Assembly: GCA_020740775.1 (NCBI GenBank)
Contig: JAHEWK010000012.1
Location: 1,426,001-1,490,000 of the forward strand
DNA length: 64,000 nucleotides
Reading direction: 5' to 3'
Origin: Ilyonectria destructans
Taxonomy: Eukaryota > Ascomycota > Sordariomycetes > Hypocreales > Nectriaceae
Below, in pieces: positions 32,021-43,497 of the stretch (positions are counted from its first letter, which is position 1; every line of letters begins with the position of its first letter). A program made the position numbers and the translations under genes. The notes below the pieces were generated by a model that was given only the letters and a program-made list of their open reading frames with translations, searched no databases and was not told the origin of the DNA.

Positions 32021-33684
32021 ATGAATGCGCCGTTGGCTTTGTTCGTTTGTCTATTCTTCATCTGCCCGATATGGTGCGACGAAACCCTGAAGGTCCCAAC
32101 TGTTCCTGACTGCGCAGTGAGTGCACGGTGCCGCTTATCCCTCCGCATCTGACGAAGTGCTGACGCCTCTACAGAGAGAGTGTTTTGCAGAGGCGAAATC
32201 AAGCTCTGCCTGCTCAATTGATCCGCAATGCCTATGTACAGATAAAGCCCTAAGTGAGCATATCCTCACCTGTGTTAAACAATCATGCCTCCCGAAGGAC
32301 ATATTCGGTGAGTCACAGCCACCAGCAATTTCACCGATATGACCTGACGGGTGGTCCGTAGCCACCGTCAATGCGACCTCGAATGCTTGCAATGCACCTT
32401 TCCGAGACAAGCATCTAAACTTTAATATCTTGACTACGACCTTGACGATCGTTGCCTCGATAATAGTTGGCTTGAGGTTGATTGAGAGGCTGCAGTGTGG
32501 CTCCGGCCTCTACGCTGACGACTATCTCATTATATTCAGCCTTGTGAGACCGTCCTTATCCAAAAGTATTAGTATGGCTGCTTACGGCTCTCGCAGATGG
32601 CAGATATAGCGAACTCAGTAGTTTGTATTTATGGGCGTAAGTTGCATCTGGTCCTTATTAAAGGACCATTAGTACTGAAAATGCTATTAGTTTCACCCAA
32701 TGGTTTGGGAAAGGATGCTTGGACTGTCAGCGCTGAGCAAATTACGGCTTTCCTACGCGTAAGGTATAGCCCATTTCCAACAGAGATTTGCTAATACTTT
32801 CTTAAGTTTCTTTATGTGGGTTCATTTTTATACACCACCACAGTCTTCTCTGTGAAGCTCTGCATCCTTCTCTTCTACCTTCGAATATTCCCTGGAATTA
32901 CTATTCGGAGGCTTATATGGGCGACTGTTATTCTGAACACGGTCTGTCTTGTGATCTTTCATATCGCAACCCTAACCCAATGCCGCCCGATAAGCTATTC
33001 CTGGCAACGTTGGGATGCGCTACACGACGGTCAATGCAATAATATCAACGCTATGGCGTGGGCCGGCGCTGCTATCAGCATTGTCATAGACCTTTGGATG
33101 CTTGGGCTTCCACTGTCGCAGATCGTACATCTGCAGATACATTGGAAAAGAAAACTCGCCGTTGCCCTGATGCTTGGCGTGGGTACTTTGTGGGTTTGTC
33201 TTCTCCTTTGTGTTTATGCGCAAAACTAACTGTGATTTGCAAGTGTCACAGTTGTCTGCATCCTCCGACTTCATGGTCTTGTCGCATATGGTCATACCAT
33301 CAACCCCACGTGTAAGCTAAATATCCCCTATTCTTGCCGATGCTGCTCCTCACTATCATTATAGGGGATGCGTTTTCTACCTGCTATTGGTCCATTATCG
33401 AACTAAATGTCGCAATCTACTGCGTTTGTATGCCGAACCTCCGGCTTCTGCTCCTCCGATTGTTCCCAAAGATAGTTGGGTCGTCCGGTACGCGTCCGAC
33501 CAGTGTTCGAAACAGGTCATCAGCGACTCGCATAAGGAGCAGAGTCAATGACCCAGCAGACCACAGCACCAGCATGTATTACACACCGACATTGCAGCAA
33601 CACTTTCAGCCGAAAGGTTTTTCGAGTACTACCGAGTTGGTTGAAGTAGTACGGCCTACCAGCGACAGCGAAGCTCCCGTTTAG
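32021..33684 (+). CDS. CFEM-domain Pth11-like G-protein-coupled receptor
   Basis: Eight exons, 32021-32116, 32175-32307, 32362-32543, 32597-32636, 32691-32758, 32807-33189, 33244-33311, 33365-33684, give 429 aa with every joint in frame. A signal peptide (MNAPLALFVCLFFICPIWC) precedes an extracellular eight-cysteine CFEM domain: VPDCARECF, CSIDPQCLC, ILTCVKQSCLP. Then seven TM helices with landmarks VGLRLIERL, GLYADDYLIIFSL, FLRVFLYVGSFLYTTTVFSV, KLCILLFYLRIF, WDALHDGQC, and NPTWDAFSTCYWSIIELNVA, and a Ser/Thr-rich cytosolic tail. This is the Pth11-related class, whose founder senses host surfaces in the rice blast fungus upstream of cAMP signalling (known). Ligand unknown. It is 1.3 kb from the RIP block, an accessory-type location. 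Confidence 0.87.
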
Positions 33685-34120
33685 TGCCTGTAGATTAAGT
33701 AATCGTGTGAGCAGGGGTTGCAAAACCCAACAGGTCTTGGGCAGGGTTGGGGATTAGATTGTAGGACTGACATGAGTATCTGAGTAGGGACTATCAAACA
33801 CCCTTTTGGGACACAGAAGTTATAGGAACCCTGGCAGTTATTGCTTCCGCCGTCTGGCGGACTACATCCCGATAGGGTCTGCCTTTTTTAGTTCTCAAAA
33901 AATCAACTACGTTCCCTAGGATTCCTTCCAAGGCTCCAGCGGTGGGTTGGGCCCCAAGTCGTCAGTCCTAGGTGATATCTATATTATGTCCACCGTACCC
34001 TCCTCAGTAGACCCTCTGGTTATCACTTGGGTTCTTCAAATCTTCATCAACACGCTCTTCCAGCTTCGACTTAGACCTCGCTTCCGAATCAGCTCTTCCG
34101 GGCCCAGCTATATACACAGC
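33685..34120. other. intergenic, no feature recognised
   Basis: Nothing beyond the receptor 3' region and possible promoter of the small downstream frame. Confidence 0.35.
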
Positions 34121-34357
34121 ATGGACTCCGTTGAGATTCCCATCGCCTCCATCGAGGTGCTTCGCTGCCTGAGATGCGCTCGATCCGTCGAGGCTACCTT
34201 AACAGACAGCCTATGTAGGGAATTTGGCAAAGCTAGCAACTCCAAGCTTGCGAGCAGGAATCGCTGTAATAGGTCAACCAGGGGACCGTTACCCACCACC
34301 CCCTTTGTTGACATGTTTGGACATGACGCAACGTATCATATAGGGATCGCCGTTTAG
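34121..34357 (+). pseudogene. small cysteine-motif protein, probably C-terminally decayed
   Basis: 78 aa from MDSVEIPIASIEVLRCLRCA. The EVLRCLRCARSVEAT opening resembles a small family of fungal proteins that pair this CxxC with a second one in a FGHNLYYCxRCA-type ending. Here the end reads FGHDATYHIGIAV, so the second CxxC is lost. In intact relatives four cysteines would make a zinc-ribbon; without two of them this copy is probably non-functional. Function of the family is unknown to me and the resemblance is by memory. Confidence 0.35.
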
Positions 34358-34665
34358 CGTTCCATCCAGCTTACGGAAGTTCGGAACTCGGCAGAAGATT
34401 GAACGGGAAAGACGCGGGCAGTGGAGAGGATGCTACAAAACAGGCTGAACCAAAGGACTAAACGTGCGTCACTCATTCTCCGGTCTAGAGTTGGGAAACG
34501 TCTTCAACACTCAACACTGACCTTTGCCTATTCAACAAGGAGAAGGCAGGCGGGCCTGCAACACCATTATACAGCGCTAGACAAAGCAGTACAAGATACC
34601 TCTTCTGGCGCAAAGAACGGCAGCAAACACGACCAAACGCACAACCAGTTGCTGCACTACAACAC
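34358..34665. other. intergenic, no feature recognised
   Basis: About 300 bp with no coding or repeat signal. Confidence 0.35.
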
Positions 34666-35622
34666 TCATCGAGACACCAACCCCAATTCGACGGGAGCGT
34701 CCTTAACCTGGACAGCCTGGATCTCCTGGACCAGCTCGTTGCTTCTATAATCCTCCAAGTCTAGATCCAAGAATCCCCTGGGAGTCCACTTCCTCGGCAA
34801 CAGGAAAATAGACCGGGCGTTGATTTCTCCGTCACTAAGGATACGCAACGCACATTGTCCCGCGTCTTCCGGCGTCGCGAGCCCGACCCCGCTCTCCTGG
34901 ACTTGATCAATGGCTTCTTGGGGGAGGATGCTTGTCCGAACGTACCTATACAGCCAGACGTACCAAAGGACAGTTGAAATTGGTCCGACGATGAACCTAC
35001 CACAGCGAAATGGCATTGATGCGGCTGTCGTGGTAGAAGGCTGTTCTCCGCAGCGAGTGTATTATACTACGGACTGCCCACTTTGTACTGCAGTACCGAG
35101 GGGTCCTGGGAACGTCGAGGAAGCCCGCCCCGGAGCTGCTCAATATAAGACACGTATCTTCCTGGTTAGAGCTCGCTATAGTACCAATCTGCGAAATGAA
35201 ATAGTGCATGGCGAGCTTGGTCGTGTACAGCACGCCGTATAGATCCACATCGATGATTGTTAGATCAGGCTTCTGAGCATCTTGATCTGGACCTGAAAAC
35301 TGTAAGTCAATTCCTCGGTACGGGGGAGTGGTTCAGACTGATATCATCACTTGGAGACATCGTCGGTGCCGGTGGTTCCCGCGTTTGCAATCGCATAGTT
35401 AACCTTGGCTGTCAGAGAGAACCCCGCCACCTCCTTGAAGAGGTGGACTTAGTTTTCCCATTTCGTCACATCGCATTGAACGAATTTTGTGCTACGGAAG
35501 TGTCAGGGCATATTTGAGAGAGAATAAGAGCACCACTGAGGCCACGTACACTGGTAGTTCGGCCGACAGCTTCTCCCAGTACTAGGGTCTTTATCGCCGA
35601 TGATGACTGTGACTCTGCCATG
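34666..35622 (-). pseudogene. short-chain dehydrogenase/reductase pseudogene (15-PGDH-like)
   Basis: Reading right to left: TVIIGDKDPSTG; after an intron, TKFVQCDVTKWEN then a TAA stop (35449-35451) where relatives have Gln; VHLFKEVA; NYAIANAGTTGT; after a poor splice joint, PDLTIIDVDLYGVLYTTKLA; catalytic SSSGAGF and YCSTKWA (Ser and YxxxK); INAISLW; after an intron (34946-35000), YVRTSILPQEAID to the natural stop. The N-terminal Rossmann TGxxxGIG is absent upstream. The CAA-to-TAA nonsense change and missing start make it a pseudogene. Family known to oxidise hydroxyl groups using NAD(P). Confidence 0.75.
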
Positions 35623-35989
35623 AAGTCAGTAATAGCACGTCATCAGCTATTCCCTCGCAGTTTACACACCAAAATGTGATGAGTACCCGAACAGTAATTA
35701 CTATCTAAGCACTGCCGCTACACTCAATTAGATAGGGATAGTCCCACCCCTATCCCAACTTGTTAGGCAATGGGTATCCAAAGTATTTCTGCTGCCGTAG
35801 TAGTCGCCCCCGCAACGCAATTGGCGTACGTAGATGCAAGCGCCGTCACACGGAGAAAACCAATTTGCAAACTCGTTCTCGCGAACTCCAGAACCTCAGC
35901 AACTCGGAAATCAACACCTCTTTACCAGCATTGGCCGTCATTCAAGCAATCGAGCACACCGGAGGCCATGACTCTGATCCCTCATGTTC
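35623..35989. other. intergenic, no feature recognised
   Basis: The lost N-terminal part of the SDR pseudogene should be here; no TGxxxGIG motif could be found. Confidence 0.35.
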
Positions 35990-36777
35990 TTATCCGAGGT
36001 TTAGAGCCTCGATCTTGGCTGGCACGCTCTTTAAGACGTCTGCGTCGGGTTCTGGATCGGCCTTGCGAGGCTTCAGTAGTGCGCAATCAGCACACTTCTC
36101 GCGTTGACACTTATTGCAAGCAGTGCCATCAGTAACGCCGCCGGGGAACGTCGTCTTGCTGGGCCGCTTCCAGACCGTCTCTTTGAACTCGGCGCCATAG
36201 TCGGGGATGATGGAGGCGTTCTCCTTGTTGGCCTTCAAGCGAGCCGCGCGCCTCTTCCGGCTTGTGACTTTCTTAGTGTCGGTATGCTTGGGCGTGCAAC
36301 ACTTGTACTTGGTGGAACCGCAGCTCTGGAATTCCTTAGCGGAGCTGAAGGGGGCACTGCAGGCGGCGCAGGTGCGATGGACACGCATGCCAATGGGCTT
36401 TTCCACACGAAGAGCAGTGCTCTCGGTCGAGCACCACTCCCTCTGCTTGATTTCCAGGCCGTACCTCTCGCCGACCTTCCTTGCCCGCTCCTCGAAGAGA
36501 TCCTTCTTACCAACCTTGATTACGCCCTCAAGGTCCTCGTATTTATTCTTCTTAGGGGCCGCCTTGTTGGTTGGGGCATCCGGCTTGGCTTGGCTGCGAC
36601 GAGTTAGTACGTTCAGGTCAATGAAGACAAATGGGTGGGTGAGAATGTAAGCGATGCTCTTAACGAAAACTCGACGACAAGAGCTGGCAAAGCTAATTAC
36701 CTGCGGATATCCGTTGCTGGAGCCAACAACGGCGGAACAGTAGACATTTGCTTAGAGCTCTCGTACCTCTTCAACAT
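35990..36777 (-). CDS. cysteine-rich hypothetical protein with CxxC pairs
   Basis: Two exons, 36701-36777 and 35990-36593, joined across a 107-bp intron with a perfect ACTAAC branch site, give 226 aa. A short N-terminal segment MLKRYESSKQMSTVPPLLAP leads to a Lys-rich linker, then two cysteine groups: RTCAACSAPF...CGSTKYKCC and ACNKCQREKCADC. Spaced CxxC pairs suggest one or two zinc ribbons. A basic stretch VTSRKRRAARLK could be a nuclear signal. The N-terminal style (KRxST.PP.L.PAT) and C-H-x-C blocks resemble conserved hypothetical proteins of Hypocreales and relatives; no function is known to me. Alternative start at the second Met (codon 11). Confidence 0.6.
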
Positions 36778-39700
36778 GGTTTTAGCCTGGAGAGGATCTT
36801 GTCCAAGCCCTTATCCTCCTTATCCTTTGGAACTGAAGCCCCGTCTGCGCTTGGGAACGTATGATTGCTACTCGGTCATTAAGCGACTGATCTTTTTGAG
36901 ATGTCGAGGATGTAGTGATGAGATGTTGGAAGCGTCAAGGACGCCGACCAAGATGTGCAGGCCGATAGATTATCCCAGTCAATTCTGAAGGGGATTCGAA
37001 GCGGGGTAAAAGCAACAGTGGTGCAGACGCTTTATCGTCTTATGCGAATGGTGTTGTCGACTTCTATTTGGGTCGAGGCCTTACGGGTGGAAATCGTACC
37101 TTGTTGTCTCTGGCCAGGTTGGATTGGAGCAGGTGAAGGAGAAGTACGGGAGGAGGGAAGGAGGGGGTGACGGACGGGTGAGAAGGATGAGATGGGCTGC
37201 TCTACCAGGACGTTCGCTGGTTTTCCACAGTGAGGTTTGGATGGCGGTGGGGTAGGATAGGGGGAAACGGGGCGTCAGGCTTTTTGGGATTCTGAGCATC
37301 TATATCTCTATATACGGTACAGTACCAACATGGGACGTAGCATTCGATTTTAGAGGCGAACCCAAGGACACGGCACTGGAACAAGGAGCATTGGGCACGA
37401 CGTGGTCCAAGTTGGCAAACGCATCATTGAGCCGTAGGTTGGGATTGGTTGAATTGGGCATGGTCAGACTAGGAAAAGAATAGCTAGTAGAAATTAAGGA
37501 ATTGCCTCGCGGCAACCACGCCAACAGCTCACAGCCCACCACTCAGAGGCCAGTCCGCTGCACTGGGAAAGGGAGAAATAGCCGTCTCCACTTGGACGGT
37601 TAGCTTGTATCTTGGAGTTGGTGCGACGAATGGGCTAACTGGATATGATGTTAGGGTAGGGCAATTTAAATACTTGGTGATGAAGCATGCAGGTTTCAGG
37701 TACTTTAGGGCACCGAAGGACACAAGAGACAAATGACACTGACGGTGACGGCTGATTCTCACACTATGATGACGCCGAGTGCTCGTCACCTACAGCGGCG
37801 CTGATCGCATGGGCGATCTGCTAGTTGACTAGTAGCACAAGACGCTAACTGTGTGGCAGTCCTTCCTGCATACGCAGGTCGTACTAGGCACAGACCAATT
37901 TATTAGAAGAATGGGTATTGTAACACTCTCTCCTATGTAGAAACCCATCTCTGAATTTCATCAGATATCTCTAAAGTCGGACCTAAATGTATATTTGAGT
38001 TGGTCTGAGGTAGCGAACACACTTGCCCTTCCCTAAATTGACTGATTCTCGCTCAACAATCTGGGATCACGCCCAGAGCAGGCCTTGGAATTTGCCCATC
38101 GTCAGCAAATTGTCTGCCGATGATTAGGACGTGCCACCTTGGAACTCTAAGGCTGTGGCCAAAGTCACTTGTAATAAGAGGCTGTAGGATATCACACCAG
38201 CTACCAGGACTCCCTGCTCGTAGAAGGCCACATGCTCAACGCTTTGACTTCTCGTTCTTGCAAAGGGGGCTGAGCTGGGATACTACCAGAATCCATGCGT
38301 GACGAATGCAAGGAGACGACAGGGCAGGTAACTTGCGGTGCGGAACTTCCCGTTATCACTGCATTACGATGACTGGACATTGAAGATCCTAGTCAAAATC
38401 CATGCACCCTCTCTTGAACATTTGCATAACTAGGGCTAATGTACACACTAGGGAAGGTCACCGGGACGTGCCACCACGTAAGGTACAAGAATTTCGGGAC
38501 GGAAAGAGCCGTGGTGCCTCCCACAACGAAGGAAACACTTCTAACTCACCAGCTGACATGCTGGGGAATTTTCCAGCGAGTGCCGAGGATCTGGTTCAGC
38601 GGGTCAGGGATGCCGTCGTCCCATGAAATTTCGACTAGCACTTCCACCAGGGTCGAATCAGGGAGGCCACTAGCGCACGTTAAGTGATTGATGCCCTTTT
38701 CTCCTTCCCATTTACGAACAGGGGTTCTGCGACCCAGACAGGCATTAAGTTGGCTCACACTTTGCCTGACGTTACTCTTTTTCCTACACCATCTACAACC
38801 CCGCTGGGCGAAGACCAGTTCGGTGCAGCCTTTCAAGATGATGTCAATTATATATATATATGATAAGATACGTGATTTTCACGATGAATGTCGAATTTGA
38901 ACAGGTTCTACCTCGTCGCCGCCTTTGGTCGAGATGATTGTTGTTATTTGACGCAAATTCTCTGGAGTTGCCCACATAGCCTGCCCCCTTTTATTTCGTG
39001 GCTCCTACCGGGATCCGACACCCTTGACCTGAAATGATCTGCACGGCGCGTCCCGCCGGTTCACGAGGAGCAGGGCACAAGTGGTCCGAGCCTATCCCTG
39101 ATTTTCGCTTTTTGAAGTTCCCCCCCGACTATCACACGTCACAGCATCCCGTCACTCTACAGACTTCCGACGAGCTAAGAAACAAAGACAAAAGTTGGGA
39201 TGTCGCGGCGGTTATTGACACCACTAAGACGACCTTTTAGAAGGGCTGGCGCTAGGCCGTTGCACGAGTCCTACGGAAGTAACCGTATCGACGGAACCGT
39301 CTTCAATGAAGTGCACCATAATGTTCAGCTGGTGACAATATATCGTGTATATCAGCAGCGATGTACCCGGCGGGTTGAGTAAGCATGCAAAACCCCCACC
39401 ACTCCCTTGGAGCGGTGGTGTCACAACCCGTATCCGCGTCACTCTCATATCCGCCTTTGCTATCTTCAATCATTAACAACTTCACATATAAAGCCCAATT
39501 TACCCCAAATTGGATATCTAAATTAAAACGCTTTCAATTTCACGATGACTCAAGTTTCAGCCAAATCCCGCGCCCCTGCCGCCGGTGCAGCCCGTGCCTA
39601 TCTGAGCGGCGCCGACGTCACACATACGGCCCGGGCGAACCCCTGAACCTCTTCGTCCATTACTTTCCAACGGCAGGTATAGGCACACAAGAAAGTCATG

Positions 39701-39956
39701 GGCTCCAAAAATATTTGAAAGAATCTACTCCCGACCGGGCACGAACTGGCGAATGCAGCGGCATGGGCCACCCCGCGACCCAGAGTCAGCTGTAAATACT
39801 GACTGGCTGCTCCAGGTCGAGCTCCCCTTCAATCCAAGCTGTGAATCGACGACCCGCGGCAGCTAAGTCACGAAGCTCTTTGCGGCACGATGCAGGCGAG
39901 GCTGGCCGTGATCTTGTCGCGTCGGCGCCATGCTGCTCTCCTACTTAACCCACCTA
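36778..39956. other. gene-poor stretch, about 3.2 kb
   Basis: Many short open frames on both strands, none longer than 136 codons and none resembling a family. The plus frame from 39545 (MTQVSAKSRAPAAGAARAYL) stops after 34 codons and could be a decayed fragment. No repeat ends recognised. Taken as non-coding. Confidence 0.4.
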
Positions 39957-41340
39957 CAGTGGGTGGCCAAAAGTTACGACACATTTTCTTGTACCCCGCT
40001 TTCCCTCTACCTACACCATAATCGACCCTCTACTTCAACGACATATTGCGCAGCCAAATTAGGTCAGAATGGTGTCGCAAATATATCATTCACCTTATAC
40101 AAGAATGAGGATTGTTTGGAGGTACAATTCGGGTGTGTCCGCCGCCGCAATCGCACGCAAGGAGGGGCTAAGTCGGCACGCGATTTATGGTATCGTTCGG
40201 CGGTATCCCGACCAAAAGAGTGGTTAAGACCAACCCAAGCCCGGCCGGCCATATAAGCTAGGAACTTAGGAAAAAAATAGAATCCTGAGGGTTATAGGGA
40301 ATAACTCTCATATCTAAGTTAATAAATTGATCGATAAGGCCAGTTTGGACTGCTTAAGGAAGACGATTCTGATGTTCCTTAGAAGCGAGGGAATTATATA
40401 TTTTAAGTTACTTTTTCGGCCCTTTATTAGCGAGGCTACAGCCAGAAAACGCCTGCGCTTTGCTAGGCGATATGTGCATATATCTAGCGATTTTTAGGAG
40501 TCTTAGACCTTCTCGGATGAAGTTATTATCGCCTGGGGCGAGGGCCAGAGATACAGTTAGTGCTTCTGCAAGCCGGTATGTTTTCCTAATGTGATTATAC
40601 CCCCTCTGACTGTTCCTAGTACGAGAGACTATTCAGACAGAATGTTCAAGCCTGTATCACTCCAATAAGATATTCGCAGATATTTTTCAGCGCCTTCAAC
40701 TATCTCAGGCGCATTCCAATAGTCCCTCTTTACAGCAATCCCAAATCTAAATACAGCAGCATTATGGCGTAAGTTCTGCTTGAATGCCTGCAGCAATACC
40801 TTCCTCGTATTGTCACTAGAAATAGCTACTTTTAGCACGATAATTTATTACTTTTTCGGTCCCGATTGATAATGGGGTGGCTGCTGGAATGGTGTGAGAA
40901 CAGAAGGGCCGAGGTAATAGACTGGCCACCCTATAGCCCTGATCTCAACCCCATTAAAAACCTATAGGCCATCCTTAAAATAAGGATCTGCGAGCGATAT
41001 CCTGAGCTCTCAACAATACCTAAAAATAAGAAATCCAAGCAGCAATTAATTAAAGCTGCAATTGAGCTGTGGGAAGAGATTGAGCCGGAGGTGCTGCAGA
41101 ACCTGAATTTTTCAATGAAGCGCAGGATGGAGGCGGTGATTCGCACACATAGCTGGTATACGAAATATTAAAGAGGCCATTTGATACCCCATTCAATGGG
41201 CTACAGATTGATATATATAACTTCTTTATTGACCTCTATTTGATTTTGCTAGAATTTAATGAAAATGTAGTCTTTATTTGGTGGAGGTACTGTGATACGT
41301 GTTTGACTTGGGGTGTGTCGTAACTTTTGCAGCCCCACTG
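39957..41340 (+). mobile_element. Tc1/mariner-like DNA transposon, inactive
   Basis: 1384 bp element flanked by TA on both sides (39955-39956, 41341-41342). Terminal inverted repeats: left CAGTGGGTGGCCAAAAGTTA then CGACACA; right, reversed, CAGTGGGGCTGCAAAAGTTA then CGACACA, about 27 bp with four differences. Contains a broken transposase gene on the plus strand. Tc1-type ends beginning CAGTG and a TA target are diagnostic. Confidence 0.85.
40100..41171 (+). pseudogene. Tc1-like transposase, broken
   Basis: Recognisable pieces in order: helix-turn-helix GVSAAAIARKEGLSRHAIYG (about 40130-40190); FSDEVIIAWGEGQRYS (about 40510) carrying the Asp of the first DD motif block; then VIDWPPYSPDLNPIKNL with the second Asp block, followed by TAG at 40965-40967 where a Trp is expected, and on to ELWEEIEPEVLQNL and WYTKY-stop at 41171. 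Other frame changes occur in between. The element cannot move on its own. Confidence 0.8.
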
Positions 41341-41457
41341 TAGTAGTGCTTAACTTATAGTGGGGTATTCATTCACTAATCGCTCAGGGGAAGTCTTAGC
41401 TCTGAGCATACCGTCAATTAGCTGAAACAGTTATATTTCTAAGGACTCTGCTTCCAC

Positions 41458-41690
41458 TGCCCCAGTTACTAAAAGCCCGACTGACCTACAGGGATCTAGT
41501 TTGTCATATGCATGCTAACGCCTTGCAACGCTTGCTGTTCGCTTCGCAGGATAAATAATTACCTACTTTGGAAAATAGCTTAAGCCCCACCAAGCTGATA
41601 TCTGGCTTTAGACTCATTTTCATGGGCCACCTGCTCCTCTGGGCCTAGCTTTCCGTCGTCTTGCCATCGCAAAGGTCACGTTCGCTAACA
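41458..41690 (+). repeat. dispersed repeat, copy A
   Basis: Direct, diverged partner of 49578-49805. Shared strings include ATTACCTACTTTGGAAAATA followed by GCTTAAGC, ATGCATGC, GCTTGCTGTT, and TGCTCCTC. Homology by eye covers about 230 bp; no terminal repeats or coding potential seen. Confidence 0.7.
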
Positions 41691-42270
41691 AGCCTCCGTG
41701 GAGACTTCCCTAATCATCGGAAGACTTTTTCTTGATCCAAACGACTTTGCACATATCCGCGGGGCCGTTGTGCCCACCTGCCTTGTGTTTCTATTCGTGG
41801 ATTAACAGCAATTTCGAAAGAAATGACCGTGACACAGTGTCCATAGGCCAAGTATGGCTTTCTAGGGATGCATGTGATCCGAGACAGAGTATGGTTGATT
41901 CCGCAATGGCAGGCCAGCCCCGGGCGAACCTCCATGAAGGATGCATACACGGCGCTCGGAGTATTGTAGAGTTTGGAGCGAGACAAGGATTGGCCGGAAT
42001 CTCGGGCACACGGGCTGACGCCTCGCGTCATTATTACGAATGCCTGTGCATCATGCAGGCTGCTGGCGTTTTTATCCTTGCCTGGTTGGGCACTTTCAAT
42101 GACTTAATCGCGAACAAATGTGCGGAGTTCGCTTAAAAACCTTGACTTATGAGAATTTATACCACGTTAGGCAAACAGTGTTTACAGCACTGCCCATGTG
42201 GCCGAGCCTGAGCTTGCCTAGACGTTTAGTACAGTGTTTTCAGACGAGGACGGATGGACGCCATTTCATG

Positions 42271-42277
42271 TATAAAT
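42271..42277 (+). promoter_or_regulatory. TATA box of the medium-chain oxidoreductase gene
   Basis: TATAAAT, 60 bp before the ATG at 42331. It implies transcription starting around 42300, making 42331 (or 42469) the translated start; an ATG at 42305 opens a short out-of-frame reading. Confidence 0.5.
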
Positions 42278-42330
42278 AATGTGCCCTACGGTCAATCAAC
42301 TTAGATGAAGGGAGCAGTTGTAGGCTCAGA

Positions 42331-43497
42331 ATGCAAAGACTTATCTCTAGAGCTTGTTCTCATCCAGGCAGCGCTCTCACATCCAGTTTTACCCGTGGTC
42401 ATTTTCATTCAACCAAGCCGTTCATCAGCAGTCTTGCAATCCGCTACCCTCCAACCCTTACCCGCGCCATGGCTTCATCCACCGTTCCGAGTACCATGAA
42501 AGCTGTTCTCCAGCCTGACAAGCACTCTCACAAGCTCATTCTATCCGAGCAACCCGTTCCCGTGCCCGCTCATCCTGAGGATGTTCTTGTAAAGGTCCAC
42601 GCCACCGCACCCTGCAAGGGTGAGCTGGACTGGGCTGTGTGGGCATCCGATTTCATCCCCGCCGACAAGATCCCTATCCCGGGGCAGGATCTCGCCGGCA
42701 CTGTCGTCTCCGCCCCGGCGGACAGCGGCTTCAAGGCCGGCGACGAGGTCTACGCGCGCATCGAGGCCGACCGCCCGGGCGCCGCAGCCGAGTACGTTCT
42801 GGCTCGGGTGCCTGAGCTTGCCATCAGGCCCAAGAACCTTAGCTGGGCGGAGACGGCAGCCACTCCCATCAGCGCTATAACGGCGTACCAATCGCTCTTC
42901 ACGAAGGGCACCCTGGACCCCTTGGCGCTGACGGGCGATGTGGCCGCGCGGGCAAAAAATGCTAAGCTCCGTGTCCTGATCACTGCCGGGGCCGGGGCGG
43001 TTGGTAGCTGGGCAGTCCAGCTTGCCCGAGTCGCCGGAGTGGCCGCCATCGTGGCCGTTGTTGGACCGAAAAATAACGAATTTGCACGACAGCTCGGCGC
43101 CACGGAGACTATGGACTATACCAAGCAAAGCATCGGTGACTGGGCGGCTGAGGATCCCGCATCTCGAGAGGTCGATCTGGTCTTCGACTGCATTGGCGGC
43201 TCATCGCTCGCTCAGTCATGGTATGCAGTGAGAGATGGAGGAAGCCTTGTTAGTGTCTGTGGCGAGCCAGAGAAAAGTCGCCCACAGGATGTTAAAAAGG
43301 AGGCCCATAGCTTGTGGTTCGTCATCAGTTCTCTCGGCAAGGATTTGGACGTCATTACGGGGCTGTTAGAGGCTGGCAAGCTCAAGCCAAACATTGATAG
43401 TGTGGTCGACTTTGTTGACTTTGCTGAGGCATGGGACAAGGTGGAGTCAGGCCGGGCGAAAGGGAAAGTCATTGTGAAGGTGTCCGACAAGGCATAG
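42331..43497 (+). CDS. medium-chain dehydrogenase/reductase, quinone-oxidoreductase-like (zinc-free)
   Basis: Intronless, 388 aa. The first 46 residues (MQRLISRACSHPGSALTSSF..., rich in Arg/Ser and lacking acidic residues) look like a mitochondrial targeting peptide; the catalytic part begins at MASSTVPSTMKAVLQ (42469). GroES-like N-domain with PIPGQDLAGTVV; no Cys/His ligands for zinc, unlike the ADH at 2.9 kb; nucleotide-binding AGAGAVGSWAVQLA; then VDLVFDCIGGSS. Family members reduce quinones or alkenals, or act as enoyl reductases in pathways, using NADPH. Might be primary metabolism in mitochondria or a cytosolic pathway enzyme if the 42469 start is used. First gene of the right-hand group. 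Confidence 0.85.
   Translation: MQRLISRACSHPGSALTSSFTRGHFHSTKPFISSLAIRYPPTLTRAMASSTVPSTMKAVLQPDKHSHKLILSEQPVPVPAHPEDVLVKVHATAPCKGELDWAVWASDFIPADKIPIPGQDLAGTVVSAPADSGFKAGDEVYARIEADRPGAAAEYVLARVPELAIRPKNLSWAETAATPISAITAYQSLFTKGTLDPLALTGDVAARAKNAKLRVLITAGAGAVGSWAVQLARVAGVAAIVAVVGPKNNEFARQLGATETMDYTKQSIGDWAAEDPASREVDLVFDCIGGSSLAQSWYAVRDGGSLVSVCGEPEKSRPQDVKKEAHSLWFVISSLGKDLDVITGLLEAGKLKPNIDSVVDFVDFAEAWDKVESGRAKGKVIVKVSDKA

Larger units (their letters stand above)
41341..42330. other. intergenic region with a dispersed repeat
   Basis: Includes repeat copy A (41458-41690, listed separately). The 134-codon open frame at 41732-42136 has no family resemblance. Region ends at the promoter of the oxidoreductase. 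Confidence 0.4.

Noticed and set aside
41732..42136. 134-codon plus-strand frame upstream of the oxidoreductase
   Set aside because: No resemblance to a family; opposite-strand frames of similar size show chance openness.
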